64,000 bases of DNA from Onchocerca lupi. Taxonomy: Eukaryota; Nematoda; Chromadorea; Rhabditida; Onchocercidae. Both the position numbers and the translations under genes were made by a program. The notes under the pieces were generated by a model. That model was not told the DNA's origin, did not search any database, and saw nothing but the letters and a program-made list of their open reading frames with translations. How positions within the stretch are numbered: position 1 is the first letter of the stretch; each line of letters starts with the position of its first letter. Shown here piece after piece: positions 24,495 to 37,038 of the stretch. The DNA lies in the NCBI GenBank assembly GCA_028564675.1, contig JAOVVO010000345.1:1-64000 (forward strand), read 5' to 3'.

Positions 24495-26869
24495 AGAATT
24501 ATTCTTTATTACGTTCATTAATCTTCTATATGAGTTGTGAAGTACAAATACATCCGTATCACTTAATCAATTTTTTTAAATTAAATTTATACGAATTGAT
24601 TAAGTTAAGAATGAATTTGAGTTAATCAACTTTTCTTTTCTTTTTTTTTTTTTTTTGTCATCAAGTTAAGTGGAAGTAAAATCAAATTATTGAACAAAAA
24701 TAAAATCGATTAGAATTGTATAAATGAACAACTGACATATAACCAGTCAACTAATAAACACATCATTTTTTTTTTTTTTGATGAATTTTCAAAATTTAAA
24801 TAAATTGAAGAAATGTAATAATTATTACGAATTCCTAAATCGAAATTTCTAATTTTAATTTTCTCTTCCATTAAATTTCTATCCGACATTTATGTTATCG
24901 AATGAACAACTGATGGACAAATAGACAGACAGATTAATTTATCGAAAATATATATAATTAAATGAATAAACGTACACATTGTGGATGATAAACGATGATA
25001 AATTAATATCCTTTTCTAAAGTCTTTAATTATTGTATAAAATTAGTCATTTCCAATTTTTTGACTTAATTTTTTATCTGATTTGTAATTTAGCTTCACAT
25101 TGAATGTATGATTTAACTTTTATCTAATTTATCATGTAAAGCATTTACTAACTGATAAAAAAAAATAGCTTGAAGTAACAATTTGAAAGTTTTTTCTTTT
25201 CCAGAAAAATATTTGAAATGTTTTTGAAAAAAATTTCCAACTAATAATTTTTCTTTTTTTGTATGCAAGAAAAAAAAAAAGAAAAATGTATTTCTTTTAA
25301 TTTTTGATAACCATATTATATTTAAAATGGCTTGTTGTATTTATTTTTAATTCGAAACGATCTTTATGCATTTTATTTTAAAATAAATCGTTTTCTTTTT
25401 GACATAATATTTCAAGCAAATTTAAAAGATGAAACTTAACATTTGCTAACGTTGTAAATTTGAAATATAATGCATATTTAAACGATTAAACTTAATATTT
25501 GCTCGATTCAGTAGATCATTTTTACAATCTTTTCAATTCATTCTTTTCCTTTTATTTCAATATTATTCAAATGTTTTTTTTTTTCGAAAAAAAAACTTTT
25601 TTTTTTTATGTTTTAATCTCATTCTTTCTAAAATAATATTCGTTTCAAGCAAATAGTATGTAATATATGAAAATTTAAATTTTATTTGCGGAAAATTTAT
25701 TCGCTTAGATATATTTTGATACGCCAATTAAGTTGCTAATTAATTAATTAATTAATTAGGTTCTGTCTCGAATTAATTGATTATATTCTGTTTCTATTTT
25801 TAACTTGGATATTATTCAAAAGGTTATTTATTTTTTTTGAATTGCCCAAAGTTTAATCAAAAATAAAAACTGTCGAGAATTTGTTGTTGGATGAGATATT
25901 TAAATTTTAAAGTGTTTTAGATTTCCAATTTTTAAATTATCTTAACTATTAAAAATTTTAAATGTAATTAAAAAGTTAAATTTTTAAGATAATTAACTAC
26001 TTTTTTTTGATATTAATTTTGTCCAAGAAATTATGAATATAAAGGAAACTGTAGACAACTAAATTAAAGGAAATTATAGATATGAAAATTAAATTAAAAG
26101 AATTTGTGAAAATGAAAATTAAATCCTTGGGATTAATTAATAGCATAGATTAATCGCTAACTAAATAATAATAAGATCAAAATTTAAGATTTAATAGGCA
26201 GTACTTATAATCATTTTAAAAAACGAATCAAATTTACAAAATTAAAATGAAATATTTTTTAGCTAATTAAAATTTGAACTATAAACTAATCACTGAATCG
26301 AAATATATATATATTTATTTATTTTTTTTTGTTGTAGAAAATGAATGGTTGTAAAAGAAATAGGTATTCTTCGCTTCTTTTTATTGTAGTCCATTAATTC
26401 ATCTTTTTTTTTTTGCGTAAATTCACTTTACACAAAAATTTTATCTTCTCTTTTTTCTCCTTTCTTTCTATTCTTTTAATCATTATATTAGCTTAGTCTT
26501 ATGTAATGTTTGGTTAAATGGAACAAATTAATTGCTCAACTAATTCGAATTGAAAATAATTTGCCATTTTGTTCATTTTTATTATTTAATAAAATGAAAT
26601 GATTAATTGAACGAATATATTTTAAGTAATTAGCTCATTTTTCACATGTATCGTACAATGATGGTTTCATTTTAGTAATGGTGAACGAAAAAAAAAAAAA
26701 ATTTCAAAAAATATTTCTCCCAGTTGCAGAAAAATGTCACGATTGTAGTGTTTTTTTTTTTTTTCTTCGTCTTACTTTTATTACTTATTTAGTCTAATAT
26801 TACAAATAAGCACGTGTTTTTCCACGCATGTAACGTACAATTTACGTAAATTAAATGATCATTACTAAT
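24495..26869. other. Gene-free upstream region of KLHDC3
   Basis: AT-rich sequence with a TTAA-type palindromic run (TAATTAATTAATTAATTAATTA, about 25738-25759) and several A/T runs. No exon supported. It presumably contains the KLHDC3 promoter, which I cannot locate. Confidence 0.5.
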
Positions 26870-26873
26870 ATAC

Positions 26874-26875
26874 AG
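26874..26875 (+). promoter_or_regulatory. Trans-splice acceptor of KLHDC3
   Basis: ACTAATATACAG ends at 26875, 19 bases before the start codon at 26895; no exon lies upstream in phase. Confidence 0.55.
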
Positions 26876-26894
26876 AGCATCATATATCGATCGT

Positions 26895-29800
26895 ATGATG
26901 TATTGGACGATAACCGTTGAAGGTGGCCCAAAACGTGTAAATCACGCAGCAATTGCGCTTAATGATCAAATTTATTCATTCGGTGGTTATTGTTCAGGTG
27001 AAATTTACGATGGCAGTCAACCAGTTGACGTACACGTTTTAGATACTGGTTCGTTTTTATTTGTCGAAAATTTTGTTACTTTATTTTGTAATTCTTTTTT
27101 TTTTTTTTTCAAACATGTTCCACCCAATATATCTGTCACGTCATTCGATAGTTCTGCATGTTTATGCTTCATAAATATAGTTTAATTTTGTTTAGAGAAT
27201 ATAAATTATTCATCGAAAATGACTACATCGTAACATTATTGCATACATGTCCTATTTTACAATTCAAAATTTCACATAGAATATAGATCATATCATATGT
27301 TAAATTTTTGGATTCGATCGAACTTTTAATGCAAAAATATCATTAATGTATTATTGAATTAGATTTTAAAAGAAAATTACCGTAACATTTCGTGTATTGC
27401 ATCTAAATTATTTTTTTTTTTTACGTTCACATCATGACAGCTATGAACCTTATCGTTTCATTATGGTATCTATTCGTTCCTGGTTAAAATTGCTCTCATG
27501 ATGCTTATTTGACCTTTAGATTATTTGTTTGGTCTGTGATGCTTTCATGTTTTTTGTTTATCTAGGTGACGGTGTAGCGCATGATATTTGATTAACTATT
27601 GATTTGTTTGCATTTTTTGCATATTTTGAACGGAAAAGGACAAATTAATTCAGGAAATTATCGTTGGCGTAAACTATTGGTACCAATAAATAATGGCAAA
27701 ACTGTTTATCCATCTGCATCACAGAATAATTGGCCATATCAACGATATGGACATACGGTTGTTGAATATAAAGGTAAAGCATATTTATGGGGTGGACGAA
27801 ATGATGAATTTGGTGCATGCTCCAAAATGTATTGCTTTGATCCAGGTATGATTTTGTTGGTTAAAAATTTTGGAAAAAATTAATTCAGAAATTTAAATTG
27901 ATCCAAAATTTTGATAGAAAAAATTGAAATTTGATAAGGGAATGCATAATTCTTTCAAATAATTGTTAAATTCTCTGAAAAAAAAAATGTTGAATTTTTA
28001 CAGTATATTTTTTAACAAATTGAAAATTTAATTCAGCAGTCCAGATTTATCATGAAAGGTTAATGTCTCTCAATATTTATCGTCGATGATCTCTGGAGAG
28101 AAATTGATTTCCAGAGTTTTGAAAGATTTCACGTCGATTTCAAAGTTTCTAATTTTTCCAATAAAGAAGCATGTGTATAGTTCTTGAGATTATAGTTTAT
28201 TTTCAGAAACGGTAGCTTGGTCAGTTATTCCTTGCGAAGGTGAAGCGCCTCCGGCACGTGATGGACATAGTGCTGTAGTTGTTGATAATTTCATGTTCAT
28301 ATTTGGTGGTTTTGAAGAAGAGTCACAGAGGTATTCTTTTCCTTATTTAATATTTAAACTGTATGTATCAGAATTCAAAGATCATCATCAGAATATAATT
28401 ACGAAGCGCGATTTGTGTGCGTGTGTGTGTGTGTTTTTTTTTAAACTATATTGCATCAGCTAATATAATGTGTGAATAATAATATAAATATATAAGTTAG
28501 ATGATTTTAAAGTTCCAAAATTGAATGTTTAGATAGTTAGTTAGTAATGAAATATATTCCTACTTTTACCGCATATTAATTATGTTTATGTTTAACTTCT
28601 CATACTATTTACCATTGTTTCCTGTCATATTTTTCTCAATGTTTGATTAACTGTGATAATACATATTGTATTTTTGATATATCTTTACGTGTAATTAATA
28701 TTTTTTGTAGTCTTTTATTAAAAATTAGTTGATTGCTGAAAATTTTCATAAAATTTATTGATTGCAGGTTTAGCCAAGAAACGTTTGCTTATAATTTCAT
28801 TGAGAAAAAGTGGTATGAATTGAAGACAACGGTAAATTTTTTAAATTCTTCTCATAAGCAACTACGAGCATTATCAGATTGAAATATTAATTTTAAAATG
28901 CTCAAATTCATCGGTTAAATTTGACTTTGTAAAAATGTGGCAATTTTTTGAGTAATGATTCATTTTTCTCCGACATAAAATTTCATAAGACAAAAATAAG
29001 CTGTGGTTTTTTTTCTTTTTTTAATGAAACGAAGTTAAGCACGCAAATAAGTTTTACTATCAAATTTAAGTGTTACTGATAGATAATTCAAAATAATTTA
29101 GTGAAATGTGTGAATTTTTTTATTTTATGATGACTTTTTCATGATGTTTTTTTTGGCATCGAAATCTGAATATTCCGTTGCATTTATGAGAATATCTATT
29201 ATAGGGTGAATTACCGCAATGGCGGGATTTTCATACAGCTTGTGTCATCAAGAAGAAAATGTATATATTTGGCGGACGTAGCGATGTGCATGGTGCACTT
29301 CATAGCTCTCGAGATTATTATTCTGATAAACTGAAAGTTTTGAATTTGAACACAGGTCGTTGGGAAGATCCGAAAGTGACCGGTGATTGTCCATGTGGTC
29401 GGCGAAGTCATAGTGCCTGCAAGTTTTTCTTTTTCCTTAGTGCACTTTAGCGCCTAATATGAAGGATGAAACTTTAAGCTTCATCCTAACATTTATTATT
29501 CTATGAAATTTCACTTGAATTAGGAATATATGTCTGATTTCCTTTTGCTTAGGAGTTTTCGATTTCAAAATGATTCAAACTTTTCATTGTTTTGCGAAGT
29601 TGAATTGTGATAATATATTTTAGGGGCTTACAATAATAAGATGTACATATTTGGTGGGTATTTGGGTACCGAAAATAGACACTTAAACGATTTACATGAA
29701 TTTGATCCTGAAACATCATGCTGGCGTCGTTTGAAACCATTCGGTATAGGTCCTTCACCGAGACGACGACAATGTGCAGTTGTTGTTGGTGAACGCATTT

Positions 29801-31321
29801 TCTTGTTTGGTGGTACAATGTAAGTAATATATTTTATTTTGTTATGATAATTTTAAAACAATTCCAACTTTTTTAGTTAAATTTTTTAGGTTTAGCTTTT
29901 TCAGCGTAAGATTTCTCAAGTTCAGCTTTTTCATAAAATGCAGAGTTAATTAACTTATTATTTGAAATGATAGATTTCGTAGACAACTGTGCTGTTTGAC
30001 TAATTAGTTTACTCCATTGGTACTTCAGTTGTATGATTTGTACGAATTATGGTTGTTGGACGTAATATGTTTCTCCTTCTGTCATTCTTTCATCTGATTC
30101 TAGAACTGAAGTAATTTAAAAAATCACGCCAGTTAGGTTACAAACCTAATAAATAATACGAACTAAATCCAGAAACGAAATTTTAGAGATTTACAATCCA
30201 AAACAAAATCTAAATAACTTTTTGTCCCTATAAAAGATGTTCCGTGACTTTGGGAAAGTTCGAAATTAATTTTTTTTTTAAATTTTCATTAATTTTTTTT
30301 CAAATTTTTTATTAATAATTCAAGAAATAATAACCATATTGCTTGCGCTAATATTTATACTTGAAGTTAATTTAAAGGTATGATGTCTCAGAAATTATTC
30401 ATTTTCCATCATATTTTCTGAGTTCTTGTTTGTTTTGAATTGCCACTGAAAAATATGTAAATAAATAAATTTTTAAAATATTTTATGAAAGTCTACTGCC
30501 GGAAATAAATTTGCTGATATCTGGATGATTATAAGAACTATTATAAATATGTAAGATAGCTAAAACTTGAACTGTCAGCAAGACTGAACCATGTTTCGGA
30601 AAAATACACTCTTTAAGGTAAAACCAATTATTTATTGCAGGCCTTCGAGTTCAAAAAAAGTGGATCCTGTACATAGTGGTCTTTGTGATCTCTCTGATCT
30701 TCATGTACTCGATTACGGTTCGTTATGGTGGTCTTTGTTTTCTGATTTCTTTGCCTTAATTCTTTGCAATTAATTTATTAAAAAAAAAAAAAAATAATAT
30801 AGATCATATTATTTTCATGTTCTGGAGATTTATCGATTTAATTCAGATTTAAATTGTTTCAGCACCAACTTTGAAAGATCTTGTTTCCAGTGTTGTCATA
30901 CGAAATGGATTGAACGAGAAATTTGCTGATATAATTCCAATTGATCTGAAGTAGGCTTCATTTTTTTTTTTTTTTTTAATCTAGTAATTTGCTTTGGAGG
31001 AGTTAGTTAAAAAATGAATAGAATATCTTTACTTTTCAAAACTTCATTGTAATGAATATCCATTGTTGAAGTACTTCTATGATTGTTTAGAGTTCAAGTA
31101 TGTAATCAAGATGTAATTCTCAAGTCTCATAGCAGGTATTCAGCATTCAGTACTAATACCATGGTTATTATTTGTGTCAAAATACTTTATACTTTATGTA
31201 TGGTAAACGCTAGATTAATATGGTGACTGCAACTTTTTCATTCGCTTCTCTTCTTTTCAGACATGATCTTCGGATGATGACACAACCAAACAAAATAACT
31301 CGTGCTCGTTATGATGGATGA
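26895..31321 (+). CDS. KLHDC3: Kelch domain-containing protein 3 homologue
   Basis: Nine exons: 26895-27048, 27654-27845, 28207-28330, 28768-28831, 29205-29418, 29624-29819, 30641-30717, 30863-30950, 31261-31321; 389 aa against 382 in human KLHDC3. It opens MMYWTITVEGGPKRVNHAA, parallel to the vertebrate start, so the first ATG is chosen. Six kelch blades show as RVNHAA..YSFGGY, RYGHTV..LWGGR, RDGHSAV..FIFGGF, WRDFHTA..YIFGGR, RRSHSAW..YIFGGY and RRRQCAV..LFGGT. KLHDC3 is known as a CUL2-elongin substrate receptor reading C-terminal glycine degrons. The C-terminal helix corresponds to the BC box and Cul2 box: TLKDLVSSVV here, but the usual BC-box cysteine is Val, and IIPIDL follows in the Cul2-box place. 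One intron (29419-29623) uses a GC donor. Confidence 0.96.
28411..28442 (+). repeat. GT microsatellite in KLHDC3 intron
   Basis: TTTGTGTGCGTGTGTGTGTGTG followed by a T run, inside intron 28331-28767; no overlap with splice sites. Confidence 0.9.
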
Positions 31322-31408
31322 ACATTTACTTTTATGCTGGTGACTCTATTTAAATGTTTTTTTTATGTTTATACTGAAAGAAATTGATTTTCTCATTTGA
31401 AGTTTGGT

Positions 31409-31414
31409 AATAAA
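31409..31414 (+). promoter_or_regulatory. Poly(A) signal of KLHDC3
   Basis: AATAAA 88 bases after the stop codon, the first canonical hexamer downstream. Confidence 0.55.
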
Positions 31415-33920
31415 TCAGAATTAAGAATTTTTCGTGAAAAATTCAGATCTGGATTACTTTCAAAATGTTGAAATTTAATATTTAAATTTTACAGAAAATT
31501 AAAATTTCTTGAGGATTTTCTATAAAATTGAATTAAAAGCTATTCCGACGAGAAGAATCATTCTTTCATGTTTCCTTCATGTTATAGGTTTTGAAATGCT
31601 GTTACTTTATATAATTAGTTGTTAGGTACGAAAATTGCAACATTTTCAGACTATTCTATTAGATTAATATATTACTGCTCATTTAAGATTTTGTTTAGTT
31701 TCACTAATCCAACGAACTTGCATTGATATCGATTGTGTATATCTTTCTATCGTTTCATCTTTTTCCCTGTAATTCTTTACTTATTGAAATTATTAACATT
31801 ACTTCTTTTTTCCAATTATTTATAATGTTATCTGTATTTTTATTTAATTATCGTACTCTTCGTTCATTTAAAATAATGAATTTGAAGAAAGCGATGGGAT
31901 ATAGTTAAAGATGTGTAGAAGTTGAACCGTACAAGAAGATTGATCAATTTAACAAATAAAAGGAGAAAACTTGAGAATTTATATTTTCCAAATTTTATCT
32001 AATTCCATCAATTTTAGAAAATTTCTCTTGAATTCCTTGATTGCTTGCTGTATTGTTAATTAGAAGGAATAACATTTATTAATATAATCAGGATAATGTA
32101 ATGGAAAAAATGAATGTGTTTTATTTTTGGAATTACTGTAAGAAATGAAAACTATCCAAATGTCACATTCAGGATGTTTCTTGTTGATGATGATATGTCA
32201 TTTTTTTGTATTCTAGAATATTCACAAAGTGATTTCCCGATAGATTCTGTAGAAATTTTACTAATCGTTCATCTCCTACTTTATTTTCGTTGATTGTCAT
32301 ATTTTTCAGAAGTTTTATAATTTGTTTTTTCTTTTGCAAATAATTTATCAATAACAACAAACAAATAAACATTCATTCATGGGAAAAGATTTGTTCGAAT
32401 CAAAATTCTTTATTCCAGTCGGATTATTTTTGCTGTATTGTTTTAATATAATATTGATAATTGGTAATTCTGATGATATAAAATTTTTTTCTTTTCTTTT
32501 TTTTCAAGGAATTATTCTGATATCTCGGTAGAATCTTGGTCGGAGATATTATATTGAGGGTTTAAATTTTAAAGATATTTTTGTATTCTAGTGAGATTTT
32601 TTTTTTTTTTTTTTTTGGGATTTTCTAATTTTTTTTAACAAACAGAATGGTTCTTTTTCCAGATATTCATGTCTATTTTCTTTACTTTCAATTAGCAAAT
32701 TTCTCGGTTCTATTTTATCAATTCATCATTGCTGACAAAATTCTATTATGAGGAAATACTTCGTCATAAATTACAAATCTTTCGTTTTTAAAAATATTGG
32801 GAAAAGTATAGGATATAACAAGTATATTTTTATTACATTCTACGATTGTGTTTTTTATTTTGAATTTCAAAATTATCAATTTTATCTGTATTCCGAGAAT
32901 GTATAATGTGATATGTGATTGAATCGAAAGTTTTTTTTAATGTTTTTCAAATATTTTTAAGGAAATAATGATAAATTACTAATGGGATTTTCGTAATTTA
33001 CAATGTTGAAATATTTTTTGAATTAATCGATATTATCATGGTAACGATGTAACTAATTTTTGACAATTATTTATTATAGTATTCCATTAATTATAATAAT
33101 GATAATAGTAGTATTAGTAATAATGAGTTTCAAAAAAAAATATTAAAAAATGATAGCGATTTCTTTAAAGTTGTGTGAAGAAATTACGTGAGTAAGAGAT
33201 TTGTAATTTTTTGCATTGATTTTTATCATATTTAAATTAAGCGTTTTTTTTTTTTTTCATTTTTACGTGATCCGTGACAATGATAGAAATATCTATACTT
33301 TAATCCATAATTTATTTCCCAGTGTATTTCATTATTTTACTGCTGATATGCATCAATTCAAAAAAAAAAAAAAAAACGATCCAAAATTGGTTGAAAATAT
33401 TATTCTTTAGAAAATTGAAAATTTTTATCATAAAATTATCACTAAAATTTAACGTCCGATTAATAAAAAAAAAAAAAAAATTAGTTTTAAAATCAGATCT
33501 TGAATTTTTTCTCATCGCTGCATATTTCTGAAAATTTTACACAATTAGTTTCATTTTTAGCATTAAAAAAAAAGAAAGTGGAAAAGAAGCAGAAAGTATG
33601 AAATAAAATTGTTACTTTTCTTTAGATATCATAGCATTTAATTAATTTAATTAATAGATGAAAGATAGTGATTAACTTTTGATAAGTAAAAGGTCAAAAG
33701 ATATAAAAAAAAGAGTCGATACACGAGAAAATCATAGATAATATCTCGTTTTAAAGAATTTTTTTGGTTTTTTGCCACTTTTTTTTTTTTTTTTTTTAGT
33801 TTGATGAATAATTGTATAATCGATAATCGAGAATATTTATCTATCTCTTGTCTATAATTTTATCATCTATTTGTTTGTTTGTATATATTTTATCTTTGCA
33901 ATACATTCTCAATAATATAC

Positions 33921-33957
<37 letters not shown>

Positions 33958-36900
33958 TCGTTAGTGTTAGCAATTAAATTTTTCAAAATTTTATTCAAAA
34001 AAAGAAAAAATACATGCATATTCTTTTTTTTTAAATATTATTTAAGAAACTTTTGGAAATTTTACTGTATTCAGAAGATAATTAGAATAATCTTCCAGAG
34101 AACTATCAGATATTTAAAAATCTTTACTTACTTTTCATAATTACTAATTAAAATATAACTAATAACATAATTAATTATTAAGAAGTAATTTATGCATTGC
34201 ATATTTTATGTATTATTTGTTTTACGCAATTTATTTTATATTTATCATTTTATCATTATGTGTAATTTATCATGTTAACTTTATATCATATGCTATGATG
34301 TGTAGATTTTTTTAATTGAAAAGAACAAATAAAATAAATGAATAAATTAGCATTCAAAAATTTTGAAATATTTCAATTATTTTGGGTTATGATAATATGT
34401 TGACAAGTTTTTGTTAGCTTCCATATAATCCAGGAAGTTGTCTTATCATTATATATGAATGATAGTTCGATGATTACGAATTTTTATTTATTATTTTAAT
34501 TAATAACTATCACTTGTCATAGTATTTAAGCGTACGTGAAGTTTCGTTAATTTAAGCGAACGTAAAAAATATTTTATCTCGTTATATTTGTGGTACAATT
34601 TTATTGTTATTACTACAGTTTTATCATAATACGACAAAGAAATAGATAAGATGAAAAATTGAAATAGGATAAAGTAGTTTGATAGAAATTAACATTGTTA
34701 ATTAGTATTTTTACAAAAATTTATGCTTAATTAATTACAATCAATAGGTTTGTTGATAATCAAAATACTGATAATGATAAAGAATAATTTTATTTCTATT
34801 AATAGTTAAGTAACATAGATTTCATTTCAATATTAAAATTATACATCTGTGAGTATGATAATTCTTATTTATCATTTAATTATTTTCAAATTTATTATTT
34901 AACATGAAATTTATGAGAATTTTAAGCGGCTCCAAGAAATATTTTAATGATATAGCATTTGAGTTTTTCTTTTTTCCGTTTTTTTTTTTTTTTTTTAATA
35001 AAATAAATATAACAAAAGTACTTATAGATGTAAAAGAATTGATGGAAAGAAATAATTATTAAATATTAAATTAACTTATAATAAGAGAAAAATTATTATT
35101 TTATGTTATAATAAGAGAAAAGTTATTATTTTATGGAGAAAGATTTAAAAAAATATGCTAAATGGAGAAATCAGGTTAATTTAGATTTTAAGCATTATCA
35201 CTGATAAGATTGTTAAATCTATAATAATTTTGAAAGTACGTAATAGTATAAAAAATTACGTTACGTACGTATGAATTCAGAATGCTGAAAATTGAAAAAT
35301 AATCAAAAAATAGTGTTTGAGCAGCGTTCAGATTGATTAACGAAAAAAAAAATCTTTTTAAATTTCAAAAATTTATTGTATTCATTGGATTTACTGATTG
35401 AATTTATTTGCTGATCAGGATTTGATATAATTGAATTTACTTATCATTTTATACATTAATTGAGTTTACTTACTGATAAAATCATTTAATGTGATTAATT
35501 GAATTTACTTACTGATAACATCATTACCTTATTGTTGTCTTTTATCGATTATTTCATTATTATTAATTATGGTTGGATTAGTTTATTACTCATTAGCTCA
35601 TTAATTGAGTGCTAATTAATTATGAAGTTTTAATGAATCATATTTATCGAATCGTTATGTTTATTTATCATTGATCGTTTTATTTACTAACTTAATTAAT
35701 TTAATTATAAAATTTGTTGAAATAACGAATACTATTATTGCTTGTAATTGATTAAATCATCATAATTTTACTCATTATTAATAATTATTAATAATTTGTA
35801 TTTCAAATATATTTATTCAAATATAATTTTGCTTTATCGGATTTATCGCAAACTATTTGATGAAAAAACAATGATATTGCTTAGGTTGTTTATCAGGTAC
35901 ATAAATCATTTATCATAAAATATCAAGTTTATTAAGATAATTGATAAGATTATTTAATTTTTGTATTTTTTAAACTTTTTTTTGATAGGCTATTAAATTA
36001 TGCTGTTGAAATTTCAGATGAAATTTTCTATTTTTCTTGAGAAGCAAACCGATTAACTTTCTGGAAAATCAAATCGATTACAATTTTCGATTATTTTAAA
36101 ATTTAAATCAATTTTAATGTCTAAAATTTGATTAAAAATTCATTGAAATTTGTCTTCCTATAATTCATATGTTGTTTACTATTCTTTAATTTATCGAATT
36201 ACACAACTATTTCTCGGATAATATCCTCATTTTGTGAAAAAATCGAGGATCTTCTCATCCCTTATCGATCGTCCAAAGTTTTATTGCGAAAAAGCTAATT
36301 TTTCAAGAATTAATAAAAGTTTACTTTTTTTTTTTTGGAGAAAAGAACATTTTCAGGTCATTTAATTGAAATTCTAAAATAAATGAAATAAACAAATTGA
36401 CTTTTTAGCTAGCAAAAATTTCTTCATTTTTTTACATATTGCAATTCGCAAATTCAATTATTTCTAGGAAAATTCTTTGAAAATTTCACATTTTCATTAT
36501 TTCATTCTTTTTCTGCTAATAATTTTACAATTATTATTCCTAAAATTTTTACTTTATTATTCTACAAGGATAATAAAATCAGCTTAATATTTCCATTATG
36601 ATGACCTAACTTTTAAATTTGGAATCAATTTTAAAACTATCAAATGAGAATAAAATTTTTAGGTTAAAATTGAAAGATATTAAATACTTTTTCTAATAAG
36701 TAAAGCTAATTTTACTTTTAATTATTATACATATATATAAGTGACATAACATATAACTTTCGAAAAAATTAGTCTTATCATTTATCTTAATGCTAAATAA
36801 TCTTATCAGTGATCTTGATAAATTTGATAAAATTAGCGATATTATCAATTTGATTGAATTCTTTATTTTAATTATCGATTAATTCTTGATTGATACTTGA

Positions 36901-37016
36901 TTAATCAAGTTTTTCTCACCTAATTCTAATAATAATATTGAATATTCATTATCCAATTTATGTAAATCATTAAAATCATGATTTTAATTGTATGCAAAAT
37001 TTTATCAATCATTTTC
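31415..37016. other. Gene-free 5.6 kb between KLHDC3 and RCE1
   Basis: No exon series on either strand. Contents: a T run near 32598, an uninterrupted run of 32 A at 33924-33955, a doubled ATAATAAGAGAAAAnTTATTATTTTATG (about 35079-35136), and a short array at 35391-35525. The opposing open frames around 33216-33531 are made of A/T runs (Lys or Phe strings) and are not genes. Confidence 0.6.
35391..35525 (+). repeat. Degenerate tandem array, ~50-bp unit
   Basis: Three to four diverged units of the form GATTGAATTTACTTACTGATAA followed by ATCATT; the last two are most alike. Confidence 0.7.
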
Positions 37017-37018
37017 AG
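37017..37018 (+). promoter_or_regulatory. Trans-splice acceptor of RCE1
   Basis: ATCATTTTCAG ends at 37018; the start codon used follows 20 bases later at 37039. An ATG right at the acceptor (37019) is followed at once by TGA and cannot start the protein. Confidence 0.6.
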
Positions 37019-37038
37019 ATGTGATATTATCAAGAAAG

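Noticed and set aside
29549..29818. Minus-strand open frames across KLHDC3 exons
   Set aside because: Antisense shadows of kelch blades that match a known family on the plus strand.
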